From the NCBI RefSeq assembly GCF_010730055.1, contig NZ_AP022575.1:1984001-2048000 (forward strand): DNA of 64,000 nucleotides, given 5' to 3'. Below the pieces are notes generated by a model that saw nothing but the letters and a program-made list of their open reading frames with translations, was not told where the DNA came from and ran no database searches. Positions 24,675 to 34,029 of the stretch are shown piece by piece. This stretch comes from Mycobacterium shinjukuense (GTDB lineage: Bacteria > Actinomycetota > Actinomycetes > Mycobacteriales > Mycobacteriaceae). Positions within the stretch are counted from its first letter, which is position 1. Each line of letters starts with the position of its first letter. The position numbers were made by a program, and so were the translations under genes.

Positions 24675-26440
24675 GGCGTGCCGGGTGTCGCGCGTTGCGT
24701 CGTGACATGGACCGGGAACTCGTCACCGGGCTCGGGCCACGGCTGGCGGCTCAACATGTCCTCGACGGTGACATAGCCCGCCTCGATCAGCCCGGTCTTG
24801 GCGTCGACAATGCGGTACCACTGCCGTTGTTGGTGGATCGGCTGACCCTCGAGGATGATGACGCGGACATCGCCGTCGGCGAAGTTGCAGCGCCGCTGCA
24901 CGGCGTCCACCAGTTGCTCGTTGTGCAGATGGCCCTCGCCGAAGTTCCACCCCACCAGCGGTCCGGCGACGATTTCGCCCTCGCGGATCGTGTAGTCGGC
25001 TTCATCGCCGATCGCGCGGGGCAGCAGGCCGTTGAGCGCCCTGCCATGGGTATGCATCGCCCGGAACGCGGCCACCTTGTCGGCCATGATTTCTGCGGTG
25101 TTGGCGTCGTAGAGTCGGGCCAGCTGATTGATCACCAGCGCAGAGCTCTTGACGACGTTGGCCTCGATGGTGTCCTCGGCGCCCGCGCGGAAGCACCACA
25201 CGCTGGTGGCCCAGTTGCCGGCGTAGTAGCGCATGGCGGGCAAAAACGAAATCTTTTCGGGGAAAAGGTTTCCCGCGATCACGACGAGAACAACGGCGAT
25301 CACCAGCGCCAGCAGCAGCGGCGACCGAAGATCGGTGGCCCGGATCGTGCCGTAGTGCCCGAACAGGTAGAACAGCGAGAAGATGAAAAACACGTTCCAC
25401 TCCAACGGAACTCCCATAGGGAGGTTGGACAGGATGTTGAGGTGGAAGATCACCATGAACCCGATCAGGAACCACCGCCACGGGTGACCATCGGCGACCA
25501 ACACCAGCGCCGCCGGGACCAGAAACTCCGCCGTGGTGCCGCCGACATGGGCCATCAGCTTCGGCAGCCAGGAGGGCCGCAGGTCGTTCACGTGATCGCG
25601 GTAGAGCAGGTGCTTGATCGGGTTGAACAGCCTGCTGCGCAACAGCGCGTTGTTGCTCGTCATCACCGCCACCACGTAGGGGAAGTGGTGGTTGAGCTTG
25701 GAGGTGGCCGCCCCCCACCACAGGCAGAGCATGATGATCTTGAACGCCGCGATCTGGTCGGTGAACGGGAAGAAGAACACGAACAGCTTCAGCCAGTAGT
25801 GTTCTCCGCGGGCCGCAAGGAAGATCGTCTTGTCGCGCAGACCCAGCAGCGCCAGTGCGACGATCGTCGGCACCACAAGGGCGGGGTTGATCAAACCCAC
25901 ATCCCCGACGGCGGTGACACCGGGCCCGCCTGGACCGGGGGAGCCGGCGGACAACAACGCCCACACCGCGCTGATCAACACGGTGGCGTAGAGCGCGACG
26001 TCGACAACCGTGCGGCGGTCCCCACCCGTGAAGGGCACCTTGCCCGGCCAGGGTGGCAGTCGGATCGTGTTGGGCCGCAACCAATACAACAAGCCACCAA
26101 TCGGCGGCAGGAACCGCCCGGTCAGCGGGCCGGAGCCGCAGCCCAAGCCCAGGACCTCGAACAGCAGGGTGAAGATGATGACCTTCTGGTACACGATCGG
26201 TTGCGTCCACCAGTCGGCGATGCGGCCCAGCCCGCCCAGGCCGGGGGTCAGCGAGATGATCGCCGCCGCGGCGGCGACGTACATGCCGATCTTGATCAGG
26301 TAGAGCAGGTAGACCGCATACGGTGTGCCAAAGCCGTGTTCTGCCCAGTGCCGGGTGACGATCTGCAATCGCGTCGCCCGGGGCAGCGTTGGCCAGGTGT
26401 CGTGGTCGACATCCGGCAGCTCCGGTGACATGAATCCCAT
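24671..26440 (-). CDS. Polytopic membrane protein, DUF3556-like (Rv1431-like)
   Basis: A 589-residue integral membrane protein with many hydrophobic segments (for example VYLLYLIKIGMYVAAAAAII and LLLALVIAVVLVVIAG). The C-terminal ~150 residues are soluble. It has a conserved cytosolic stretch FNPIKHLLYRDHVNDLRPSW. I recognise it as the Rv1431 homologue; function is not known. ATG 26440 is chosen over far-upstream in-frame starts because homology begins at MGFMSPELPDVDHDTW, a purine-rich ribosome site precedes it, and the length then equals that of Rv1431. It overlaps the downstream oxidoreductase gene by 4 nt, suggesting a joint role, perhaps in lipid or membrane redox chemistry. Confidence 0.82.
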   Translation of the reverse strand: MGFMSPELPDVDHDTWPTLPRATRLQIVTRHWAEHGFGTPYAVYLLYLIKIGMYVAAAAAIISLTPGLGGLGRIADWWTQPIVYQKVIIFTLLFEVLGLGCGSGPLTGRFLPPIGGLLYWLRPNTIRLPPWPGKVPFTGGDRRTVVDVALYATVLISAVWALLSAGSPGPGGPGVTAVGDVGLINPALVVPTIVALALLGLRDKTIFLAARGEHYWLKLFVFFFPFTDQIAAFKIIMLCLWWGAATSKLNHHFPYVVAVMTSNNALLRSRLFNPIKHLLYRDHVNDLRPSWLPKLMAHVGGTTAEFLVPAALVLVADGHPWRWFLIGFMVIFHLNILSNLPMGVPLEWNVFFIFSLFYLFGHYGTIRATDLRSPLLLALVIAVVLVVIAGNLFPEKISFLPAMRYYAGNWATSVWCFRAGAEDTIEANVVKSSALVINQLARLYDANTAEIMADKVAAFRAMHTHGRALNGLLPRAIGDEADYTIREGEIVAGPLVGWNFGEGHLHNEQLVDAVQRRCNFADGDVRVIILEGQPIHQQRQWYRIVDAKTGLIEAGYVTVEDMLSRQPWPEPGDEFPVHVTTQRATPGTP

Positions 26441-26589
26441 GGCGGCCTCGTTCCTCCAGCGCTGCGGACCCAGTTGGCCAGTCCAATGTATCGGCACCAC
26501 CCTGGGAGCACGCAGACGCCGTCCGGGTCCGCCTCCCTCCCCAGCGGACCCGGCGACGCCGCAGCCCCTGTCCCGCCCGGCCACACGCC

Positions 26590-26871
26590 AGCCGCGCAGG
26601 CGCGGGCGCATGCCAGCGCGGTCGCCGGCGCTTCGAGCAAGGATGTCGGTGCGTCGCGTTCCAGGTGATGAACGGCGGCGAGGTAGTTCTCGGTGAGGTT
26701 CGCCCGCCACATGCCCATCATCTGGGTGTCGTGGTCCAGCCCCTGGATCTCGGCCTTCATCATGTCGAACAATTCGGCGATGCACTCGTCGCGAATCATG
26801 TTCATCTGTCGGGCGATCACCGCAATGGGCCCGTCCCCAGCGCTCACCGTGCCCGCCCCGAAATCAAGCAC
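26590..26871 (-). pseudogene. PucR-type regulator, N-terminal remnant
   Basis: From GTG 26871 the frame reads IARQMNMIRDECIAELFDMM and MMGMWRANLTENYLAAVHHL then TSLLEAPATALACARA. This is the start of mycobacterial PucR/CdaR-like regulators. After about 94 residues similarity ends and the frame runs on as G/P-rich nonsense. The DNA-binding helix-turn-helix, which lies at the C-terminus in this family, is absent. It sits between the Rv1431-like and PE-esterase genes. An intact relative (Rv1429) lies nearby in M. tuberculosis. Confidence 0.6.
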
Positions 26872-26892
26872 CGCTCACATTTCAGGTTGACA

Positions 26893-28701
26893 TCAGGTTG
26901 GAAAGTCCTCACCGGTGAGGACGGCCACGGCCGCCGCAGCGGGGATTGTCACCCCGAACATTAACAGCGCGCTGTTTGTGGCGGGGATGAGTTGCAGGTT
27001 CTGATCGAACCCGCGGAGATCACCGTCGGCCAGCGCCTGGATCGCGGTGACCAGGTAGTGCGTATCGGCGGTGACAAACAGGCCGGGCCCTTCGACCAAC
27101 ATCGGCAACACCTGCTGGCCGACAACAATGGCATTGAGCACGTCCGAGGAAGCGCCGTGGCTCTTCGCGGCGGCCGAGAGCTGGTCACCGGCCTGGTAAA
27201 TGGTTGAGGTGATGACGGGGTCGATGTGACGGTTGATCACGGTGTCCAGCCAGCGATCCAGGTCGGTGAGCGGGCCGTCGATGAGGGCGCCGATCTGGGG
27301 AGGAACGGGGATCCTGTCGGGCACCGGCGGCGGCACGCCGGGCAGCGACAGCGAGGACAGCTCCGTCGGGAAAGGCAGTCCAGGCAGCGGCGGCGGCTTC
27401 GGCAGCGGCGGAAGTCCTAGGTCAGCCAGCGCGTTGTCGATTCCCAGCGCGGTCCCCGCAGCGAGGTCGCCCGCGACCCTGACCGGATTGAGGTGGGTGG
27501 GGAACAGCCCGGCCGGGGTGTGCACGTCGGCGTATCCGGTGCGGTCATAGCCCAACTCGACGATCACCCGCAGGTTGGGCTCGACGAGGTCCAGCACCGG
27601 TTCGGGCACAATGCCGCGCAGCGGCTGCAGCAGCGGCAGGTGCTCGTTGGGAATCAAGATGTAAGTGACGTCGCTGTCTGGCGACGACACCGGCAGCACG
27701 ATGCCCGAAGCAAGCTGCTCGGGGGTGAGTTCGTAATACAGGCTGTGCGCGTAGGGAATGCCCAAAAGCGCGTTGAGGTCGGCCAGCACATTGATCGGGT
27801 ATTGCGGGAAGTCGGCAAAGCCGTCGTACTGCGTGGTGTAGACGGTGGTCGGGTAGGCAGTGTCTGGAGTCGCGCCGTTGAAGGTCAGCCCGACCGACTG
27901 GATGTACAGACCGGGAAAGCGCGCGAGGATGCCGCCGTTGGGGTTGTTGGGATTACCCAGCAACACGAAGGACAGCTGGTCCGGGCTGGGGGCGACGCCG
28001 GCGGGCAAGGTGTTCAGATGGCGCATCACCAGGGTGGCAACCGACGAGCTCTGCGAGAAGCCCAGAACCACCAGGTGATCGCCGGCCGCGACGTGATCCA
28101 TGATCGCGGCGTTGAGATAGGTGGCCCCCAGGGCCGCCGACTCGTCATACGTCAGGCTGGGGATTCCGGTAAACGGCTGGAACTGGGCGGGCGTGTATAG
28201 GCCGGTGAACCCGTAGCCCGGGTACTGGGGGGCGATGAAGCGGTCGTAGACCTGTTGCATGTAGTCCATCGGTGGATGCGGGGTTCCGGTGGAGCCCATG
28301 ATCAACGCGGTGTGGGCGCCCGACGCCAGCGTCGACGTCATCGTCGCCGGCACGCCGGGCCGGGCCGGCGCACTGGCCGCGGTAAGCAGATCCAGCCGCG
28401 CCCGCTCGAGCAGCGCGGCGTTGGCGGCCTCGGCGCCCGCGTACGCCGCGGCACCCGCGTCGAGGGTGCGGACAAACTGGTCATGAAACGCGGCGAGCTG
28501 CGCGCTGAGGGCCTGATATTCCCGAGCGTGGGAGCTGAACAGCGCCGCGATGGCCGCCGATACCTCGTCGGCGGCCGCGGCCAGCAGCCGCGTGGTCGGG
28601 GCCGCCGCGGCCGCGTTGGCCGCGTTCACCGCCGAGCCGATGCCCGCCACCTCGGCGGCGGCCGCGGCCACCGTCTCCGGCGCCGCGATCACAAACGACA
28701 T
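26893..28701 (-). CDS. PE-domain serine esterase (PE16/Rv1430-like)
   Basis: A 602-residue protein: a PE domain (MSFVIAAPETVAAAAAEVAG, about residues 1-95), a linker, and a PE-PPE alpha/beta-hydrolase domain (about residues 120-350). The nucleophile elbow is LGFSQSSS with the catalytic serine in GFSQS. A likely catalytic histidine lies in IPNEHLPLL. The C-terminal ~200 residues are Pro-rich then helical. Relatives hydrolyse short-chain esters at the cell surface after ESX-5 export. ATG 28701 has GGAGGGCGGG upstream; longer in-frame starts lack homology. It is divergent from the acyltransferase gene. Confidence 0.9.
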   Translation of the reverse strand: MSFVIAAPETVAAAAAEVAGIGSAVNAANAAAAAPTTRLLAAAADEVSAAIAALFSSHAREYQALSAQLAAFHDQFVRTLDAGAAAYAGAEAANAALLERARLDLLTAASAPARPGVPATMTSTLASGAHTALIMGSTGTPHPPMDYMQQVYDRFIAPQYPGYGFTGLYTPAQFQPFTGIPSLTYDESAALGATYLNAAIMDHVAAGDHLVVLGFSQSSSVATLVMRHLNTLPAGVAPSPDQLSFVLLGNPNNPNGGILARFPGLYIQSVGLTFNGATPDTAYPTTVYTTQYDGFADFPQYPINVLADLNALLGIPYAHSLYYELTPEQLASGIVLPVSSPDSDVTYILIPNEHLPLLQPLRGIVPEPVLDLVEPNLRVIVELGYDRTGYADVHTPAGLFPTHLNPVRVAGDLAAGTALGIDNALADLGLPPLPKPPPLPGLPFPTELSSLSLPGVPPPVPDRIPVPPQIGALIDGPLTDLDRWLDTVINRHIDPVITSTIYQAGDQLSAAAKSHGASSDVLNAIVVGQQVLPMLVEGPGLFVTADTHYLVTAIQALADGDLRGFDQNLQLIPATNSALLMFGVTIPAAAAVAVLTGEDFPT

Positions 28702-28881
28702 CCCGCCCTCCGGCCCACCCAGGAAACCCGGCTCACCGACCACCGGCGACGCCCTTAGCAGGAGGGGATGATAGCGCGATCCGGAGCGCGCGTCCCGCGG
28801 TTTCCGCCAACGTTTTGGCCCGCGCCGCCGGCCGGTCGGTACCATCTAGTGACCCACAGCGCCCAGGGTCAGGGGGACACG

Positions 28882-29685
28882 ATGAGCGATACCGAGAACG
28901 ACGATGACATCGGCAAGTTCGACCCGGGCTTGACCCAACGCATGATCGGTGTGCTGCGCCCAGTCGTCAAGGCGTACTTCCGGTCCGAGGTCCATGGGCT
29001 GGATTCCTTCCCACCGGGCGGCGCGTTGGTGGTCGGCAATCACTCCGGCGGCATGTTCCCGATGGACGTGCCGATCTTCAGCGTCGACTTCTACGACAAG
29101 TTCGGCTATGACCGACCGGTTTACACGCTGAGCCACGACATCTTGTTCATGGGTGTCACCGCGCCGCTGTTCCGGCGCACCGGCTACATCCGGGCCAACC
29201 GGGAGAACGCGGCGCGCGCGCTGCGCTCCGGCGGTGTGGTCATCGTCTTCCCCGGCGGGGATTACGACGCCTACCGGCCAACGTTCGCCGAGAACGTCAT
29301 CGACTTCAACGGCCGCAAGGGATACGTCAGCACGGCCATCGAAGCCGGCGTACCCATCGTGCCCGCGGTGTCCATCGGCGGCCAGGAGACCCAACTCTAC
29401 CTGTCCCGCGGCACCTGGCTGGCCGAGCACCTGGGGCTGAAGCGCCTGCTGCGCAGCGAAATCCTGCCGCTCTCGTTCGGCTTCCCATTCGGGTTTTCCG
29501 CCGCGATCCCGCCGAATCTGCCGCTGCCCACCAAGATCGTCACACGGGTGCTGGAGCCGATCGACATCGCCGCCACGTTCGGCGAGGACCCGCATATCGA
29601 CGAGGTCGACGAGCACGTCCGGTCGGTGATGCAACAGGCCCTCGACGAACTGGCCGCCAAGCGCCGCTTCCCGATCCTGGGCTGA
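28882..29685 (+). CDS. PlsC-like acyltransferase (Rv1428c-like)
   Basis: A 267-residue acyltransferase of the lysophospholipid/MGAT-like superfamily. The catalytic block reads GNHSGGMFPMDVPIF, with the His-Asp pair spaced as in MGAT-like members rather than HX4D. A substrate block is FPGGDYDAYRP. ATG 28882 follows AGGGGG by 6 nt. It lies 3 bp upstream of the acyl-CoA ligase gene, followed by an esterase and a convergent WS/DGAT gene, indicating acyl-lipid assembly. Exact substrates are not evident. Confidence 0.82.
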   Translation: MSDTENDDDIGKFDPGLTQRMIGVLRPVVKAYFRSEVHGLDSFPPGGALVVGNHSGGMFPMDVPIFSVDFYDKFGYDRPVYTLSHDILFMGVTAPLFRRTGYIRANRENAARALRSGGVVIVFPGGDYDAYRPTFAENVIDFNGRKGYVSTAIEAGVPIVPAVSIGGQETQLYLSRGTWLAEHLGLKRLLRSEILPLSFGFPFGFSAAIPPNLPLPTKIVTRVLEPIDIAATFGEDPHIDEVDEHVRSVMQQALDELAAKRRFPILG

Positions 29686-29688
29686 GCC

Positions 29689-31323
29689 ATGGCCGCACTG
29701 TTTGACCAGACACTCGGGCTGATCACCACCCTGTGGCGGGCGCGAATGATCACGCCGATGCGGCCTGACCGCTACCTGAAGATCGCCGCTGCGATGCGCC
29801 GCGAAGGGATGGGATTCACCTCGGGTTTCGCCGGTGCGGCGCAACGCTGCCCGGACCGGCCGGGCCTGGTCGACGAACTGGGCACGCTGACCTGGCGGCA
29901 GCTCGACGAGCGCGGCAACGCGTTGGCCGCCGCGCTGCAGGCGTTACCGGCGGGCACTCCGAAGGTGGTCGGCATCATGTGCCGCAACCATCGAGGTTTC
30001 GTCGAAGCACTGTTGGCGGCCAACCGGATCGGCGCCGACGTCGTGTTGCTCAACACCTCCTTCGCCGGTCCGGCGCTGGCCGACGTGGTGACCCGCGAGG
30101 GGGTCGACACCGTCATCTACGACGACGAGTTCACCGCCACGGTGGATCGCGCGTTCGCAGACAAACCACAGGCCACCCGCATCCTGGCGTGGGCTGGCGA
30201 GCAGCACGGCGTGACCGTCGAAGAACTCCTCGCCGCGCACGCCGGGCAACGGCCGCGGCGGCGCGCCCGCACCGGCAAGATGATCCTGCTCACCTCCGGC
30301 ACCACCGGAACACCCAAGGGCGCCAAGCACTCTGGCGGTAGCGGCGGAATCGGCACGCTCAAGGGCATCCTGGACCGCACGCCGTGGCGGGCCGAGGAGC
30401 CGATCGTGATCGCGGCGCCGATGTTTCATGCGTGGGGCTTTTCGCAACTGGTGTTGGCCTCGTCGCTGGCCTGCACGGTGATCACCCGACGCAAATTCGA
30501 TCCGGAGGCCACCCTGGACCTCATCGACCGCCACCACGCGACCGGGCTGGCGGTGGTGCCGGTGATGTTCGACCGCATCATGGATCTGCCCGCCGAGGTC
30601 CGCAACCGCTACAGCGGCCGGTCGCTGCGCTTCGCCGCGGCATCGGGTTCGCGGATGCGGCCCGACATCGTCATCGCGTTCATGGACCAATTCGGCGACG
30701 TGATCTACAACAACTACAACGCCACCGAGGCCGGCATGATCGCCACCGCCACACCGGCGGACCTGCGCGCCGCGCCCGACACCGCGGGCCGGCCGGCCGA
30801 GGGAACCGAAATCCGCATCCTGGACAAGGAGTTCCACGAGGTGCCCACCGGCGCGGTCGGCACCATCTACGTCCGCAACCGCAGCCAATTCGACGGCTAT
30901 ACCTCGGGCACCACCAAGGATTTCCACGCCGGATTCATGTCGTCGGGCGACGTCGGCTACCTCGACCACGACGGACGGTTGTTCGTCGTCGGACGCGACG
31001 ACGAAATGATCGTCTCCGGCGGGGAGAACGTCTACCCGATCGAGGTGGAGAAGACCCTAGCCGCCCACCCCGAGGTGGCCGAGGCCGCGGTGATCGGTGT
31101 GGACGACGAGCAGTACGGCCAGCGGCTGGCGGCGTTCGTGGTGCTGGAACCGGGGGCTCGTCTCGACAAGGAAGCCGCGCCCGAAGCCCTCAAGCAGCAC
31201 GTCCGGCAGAACTTGGCCACCTACAAGGTGCCCCGCGAAATCAGCGTCCTCGACGAGCTGCCGCGCGGCAGCACGGGCAAGATCCTGCGGGCCGAACTGC
31301 ACGCCCGGGTCGGCGGACCATGA
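29689..31323 (+). CDS. fadD12: Fatty-acid-CoA ligase (FadD12-like)
   Basis: A 544-residue member of the ANL adenylating superfamily, activating fatty acids as acyl-AMP then acyl-CoA. The AMP-binding loop is LLTSGTTGTPKGAKHSG (about residue 201), the A5 motif is NNYNATEAGMI, A8 is GRDDEMIVSGGENVYPIEVE, and the C-terminal catalytic lysine is in PRGSTGKILR. ATG 29689 is 3 bp after the acyltransferase stop; the 3' end overlaps lipO (ATGA). Position corresponds to fadD12 (Rv1427c). Confidence 0.92.
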   Translation: MAALFDQTLGLITTLWRARMITPMRPDRYLKIAAAMRREGMGFTSGFAGAAQRCPDRPGLVDELGTLTWRQLDERGNALAAALQALPAGTPKVVGIMCRNHRGFVEALLAANRIGADVVLLNTSFAGPALADVVTREGVDTVIYDDEFTATVDRAFADKPQATRILAWAGEQHGVTVEELLAAHAGQRPRRRARTGKMILLTSGTTGTPKGAKHSGGSGGIGTLKGILDRTPWRAEEPIVIAAPMFHAWGFSQLVLASSLACTVITRRKFDPEATLDLIDRHHATGLAVVPVMFDRIMDLPAEVRNRYSGRSLRFAAASGSRMRPDIVIAFMDQFGDVIYNNYNATEAGMIATATPADLRAAPDTAGRPAEGTEIRILDKEFHEVPTGAVGTIYVRNRSQFDGYTSGTTKDFHAGFMSSGDVGYLDHDGRLFVVGRDDEMIVSGGENVYPIEVEKTLAAHPEVAEAAVIGVDDEQYGQRLAAFVVLEPGARLDKEAAPEALKQHVRQNLATYKVPREISVLDELPRGSTGKILRAELHARVGGP

Positions 31324-32600
31324 GGCCGCGAGGACTGCTGCAGCGGCTGCGGCAACCCCGGCCCCTGACCCGGGCAACGGTGGAATTGGTCAACGCCGCC
31401 AACGGATTACACCCGCTGAGCCGTCACCCCTATGCCTCGGCGGTGGTGTTCTGGTTCGGTTGGCCGACCTCGGAGGTGCCGGGGCTGTACCTGACCGCGT
31501 CGGTGCTCGACGCCGTGCGCCGCGGCCGCCGCGGGCATTTCGCCGGGCGACGGGGGAAGGTGGCGCTGACGCTGACCGCCGCCGCGTGGGCGATCCTGGT
31601 TGCCATCCGCTACCGCGGTGCCGTCACCCCCGGCCCGGTGCTGGAAGCGGGGCTGCGGGAAGGGCTCGGACCCGACTACGCCAAGGAGCTGACGGCGCTG
31701 CCGGTCGAACCGACCCGCAGCGGTAGGCTCGACCTCCCGCTGCGCACCACGGTCGCCCGCCGGCGCTACGTCACGAAGGAAAACGTCGTGGCCTACGGCC
31801 CGCACCGGCGGGCCAACCTGGCCGACATCTGGCGTCGTCGCGACCTGCCGCGCGACGGCAAGGCCCCGGTGCTGGTGCAGGTGCCTGGCGGCGCCTGGGT
31901 GCTCGGCCGGCGCCGACCGCAGGCGTATCCGTTGATGAGCCTTCTGGTTTCGCGCGGCTGGGTGTGCGTGTCGCTGAACTACCGGGTGTCGCCGCTGCAT
32001 ACCTGGCCCGACCACATCGTCGACGTGAAACGCGCGCTGGCCTGGGTCAAGCAGCACATCGCGGCCTATGGTGGCGACCCGAATTTCGTTGCGATCACCG
32101 GAGGTTCGGCCGGCGGCCACCTGTCCGCCTTGGCCGCCCTGACGCCCAACGACCCGCGGTTTCAGCCGGGGTTCGAGGAGGCCGACACCTCGGTGGCGGC
32201 GGCGGTGCCGATTTACGGACGCTATGACTGGTTTTCCACCGAGGCCCCGGGGCGCCGCGAGTTCGTCGGGCTGCTGGAAAAGGTTGTGGTGAAACGGAAG
32301 TTCAGCGCACACCGCGACGTCTTCGTCGATGCCTCGCCGATCCGGCACGTGCACGCGGACGCGCCACCGTTCTTCGTTGTGCACGGCCGCGATGACTCCC
32401 TGATCCCCGTCAACGAGGCGCGGGCGTTTGTCGACGAGCTGCGCGCGGTGTCGAAGGCGCCGGTCGCCTACGCCGATCTGCCCTACGCCCAACACGCTTT
32501 CGACATCTTCGGCTCCCCGCGAGCGCAGCAAACCGCCGAGGCGGTGGCCCGTTTCCTGTCTTGGGTGTACGCCACCAACCCGCCCAACGCCCAGGCTTAG
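31320..32600 (+). CDS. lipO: Probable esterase/lipase (LipO-like)
   Basis: A 426-residue alpha/beta hydrolase with an N-terminal region of ~150 residues that includes one hydrophobic stretch (VALTLTAAAWAILVAI), then a catalytic domain. The nucleophile motif is TGGSAGGHLS, the acid is in HGRDDSLIPVNEA, and the histidine in YAQHAFDIF. The oxyanion motif, usually HGG, reads PGGAW. ATG 31320 overlaps the fadD12 stop, so acyl activation and ester hydrolysis genes are coupled. It corresponds to lipO (Rv1426c). Confidence 0.88.
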   Translation: MRPRGLLQRLRQPRPLTRATVELVNAANGLHPLSRHPYASAVVFWFGWPTSEVPGLYLTASVLDAVRRGRRGHFAGRRGKVALTLTAAAWAILVAIRYRGAVTPGPVLEAGLREGLGPDYAKELTALPVEPTRSGRLDLPLRTTVARRRYVTKENVVAYGPHRRANLADIWRRRDLPRDGKAPVLVQVPGGAWVLGRRRPQAYPLMSLLVSRGWVCVSLNYRVSPLHTWPDHIVDVKRALAWVKQHIAAYGGDPNFVAITGGSAGGHLSALAALTPNDPRFQPGFEEADTSVAAAVPIYGRYDWFSTEAPGRREFVGLLEKVVVKRKFSAHRDVFVDASPIRHVHADAPPFFVVHGRDDSLIPVNEARAFVDELRAVSKAPVAYADLPYAQHAFDIFGSPRAQQTAEAVARFLSWVYATNPPNAQA

Positions 32601-32607
32601 CCTGCGC

Positions 32608-33993
32608 CTACCGCAGGTCCGCGGCACGCTCCAGTTCGGCCAGTGCCGGTTCGATGGCGTCGGCCATCTCGTCGATGTCGTTGGCCACTTCCGGTGTCGT
32701 CACCAGGCCGAAGTCCAGATAGTCCTGGTAGGAGAAGCAGGTGATGTTGAGCGCGACATCCATGATCGGCGGTCCCAGGGGCACCAGCGAGTCCAGCCGC
32801 GCGCCGGCCATGTACAACGGGAAACCCGGACCGGGAACGTTGGAGACCACCAGGTTGATGGGCGGCAAGTTGTGCGACAACCCGGTGGCCGTATAGGCGC
32901 GGGCGGCCAGGTGCAGCAGGCCCGGCGGCGTGGTTTCGGTGAGCCCCATGATCTGATGCGCCGAGAGCGCCTTGGCCATTTCCTTGGCGCTCTGGGTGCT
33001 CTCGTGGATGGCCATCAGCCGCTTGGCCGCATCATCGATATGGGTTGCTAGCGACGCGGTCATCGAGCTGACCTGGTTTCCGACGTCGGCCTTCGTCGCG
33101 TCGGTGCGGGTAGAAACCGGAATCTCGGCGATCAGCGGCTTGGCGGGCAGCTCGTCACGCTTATGCAGGTATTCCCGGGCCGCCCCGGCCACCAATGCCA
33201 GCACCACGTCGTTGAGCTTGACACCAAAGGCGTCTTTGACCGCCTTGGCCCGGGCCAGTTCGACACGGGCGCCGGTGACCCGCCGGTGCGGTGACACCGG
33301 CGCGTTGAACCGGGTCTTGGGCGCCTCGAAGTATCGCGCCGGCTTGCCGGCGACGCCCAACGCGGCGATCTGCTGACGCACGATCTGCTCGATCAGCCGG
33401 GCAATGCGAAACGGGGTCATGATTCCCAGGTTGATCAGCGCACCGATGGCGCGCCGTTCCAGACCCGGGATCTTGAATCCCACGAATCCGACCGTTTCGT
33501 GTTGCGGCGGTCGCGGTTCGGGCGTGATGTCCAGCAGGATTTCGCCCAGCCCGGCACCGGAGACCCCGTCAACGATGGCGTGATGCATCTTGGTCAGCGT
33601 CGCGATGCGACCGCCCTCGACACCCTCGATGACCCACAGTTCCCACAGCGGCCGTGAGCGGTCCAGCTTGTAGGACATCAGCCGCCCGACGAGCTCCTCG
33701 AGCTCGCGCCGCCCGCCGGGACTCGGAACACCGATGCGACGGATGTGAAAGTCGATGTCGAGTTCCTCGTCCTCGACGAACCACGGCCGGTCCAGTCCCA
33801 GCGGGGCACCGGTGACCCGCCACCGCAGTTGCGGGATCTCCGGCAGTCGCTCGATGATCAGTTCGCGAAGTCGCTGAAAGCTATAGTCGGGCGCGTCGCG
33901 AGGATCGCAGATCGCCAATGCACCCACGTGCATATGCCAGCCTGCGGTTTCCGCAGACCAAAACGCCGCATCGACACTCGACAGCCGCTTCAT
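32608..33993 (-). CDS. Wax ester synthase/diacylglycerol acyltransferase (Rv1425-like)
   Basis: A 461-residue WS/DGAT enzyme, transferring acyl groups from acyl-CoA to diacylglycerol or fatty alcohol. The active-site motif HHAIVDGVSG (HHxxxDG) is near residue 138 and the family block NLVVSNVPGPGFPLYMAGA is in the C-terminal half. Length is standard for the family. It is convergent with lipO (7-bp gap). The preceding acyl-lipid genes suggest a common triacylglycerol or wax-ester pathway. Confidence 0.93.
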   Translation of the reverse strand: MKRLSSVDAAFWSAETAGWHMHVGALAICDPRDAPDYSFQRLRELIIERLPEIPQLRWRVTGAPLGLDRPWFVEDEELDIDFHIRRIGVPSPGGRRELEELVGRLMSYKLDRSRPLWELWVIEGVEGGRIATLTKMHHAIVDGVSGAGLGEILLDITPEPRPPQHETVGFVGFKIPGLERRAIGALINLGIMTPFRIARLIEQIVRQQIAALGVAGKPARYFEAPKTRFNAPVSPHRRVTGARVELARAKAVKDAFGVKLNDVVLALVAGAAREYLHKRDELPAKPLIAEIPVSTRTDATKADVGNQVSSMTASLATHIDDAAKRLMAIHESTQSAKEMAKALSAHQIMGLTETTPPGLLHLAARAYTATGLSHNLPPINLVVSNVPGPGFPLYMAGARLDSLVPLGPPIMDVALNITCFSYQDYLDFGLVTTPEVANDIDEMADAIEPALAELERAADLR

Positions 33994-34029
33994 GCCATGA
34001 CCGTAGTCCTCGCCCCGCCCCGGCGCCAG

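Noticed and set aside
24695..26428. 577-codon + strand frame opposite the Rv1431-like gene
   Set aside because: It is the antisense of a well-supported membrane protein; composition (Gln/Arg/Gly) and lack of homology mark it as a shadow.
30384..31319. Extension of the lipO frame far upstream into fadD12
   Set aside because: The upstream part has no homology; ATG 31320 overlapping the fadD12 stop gives the family N-terminus.
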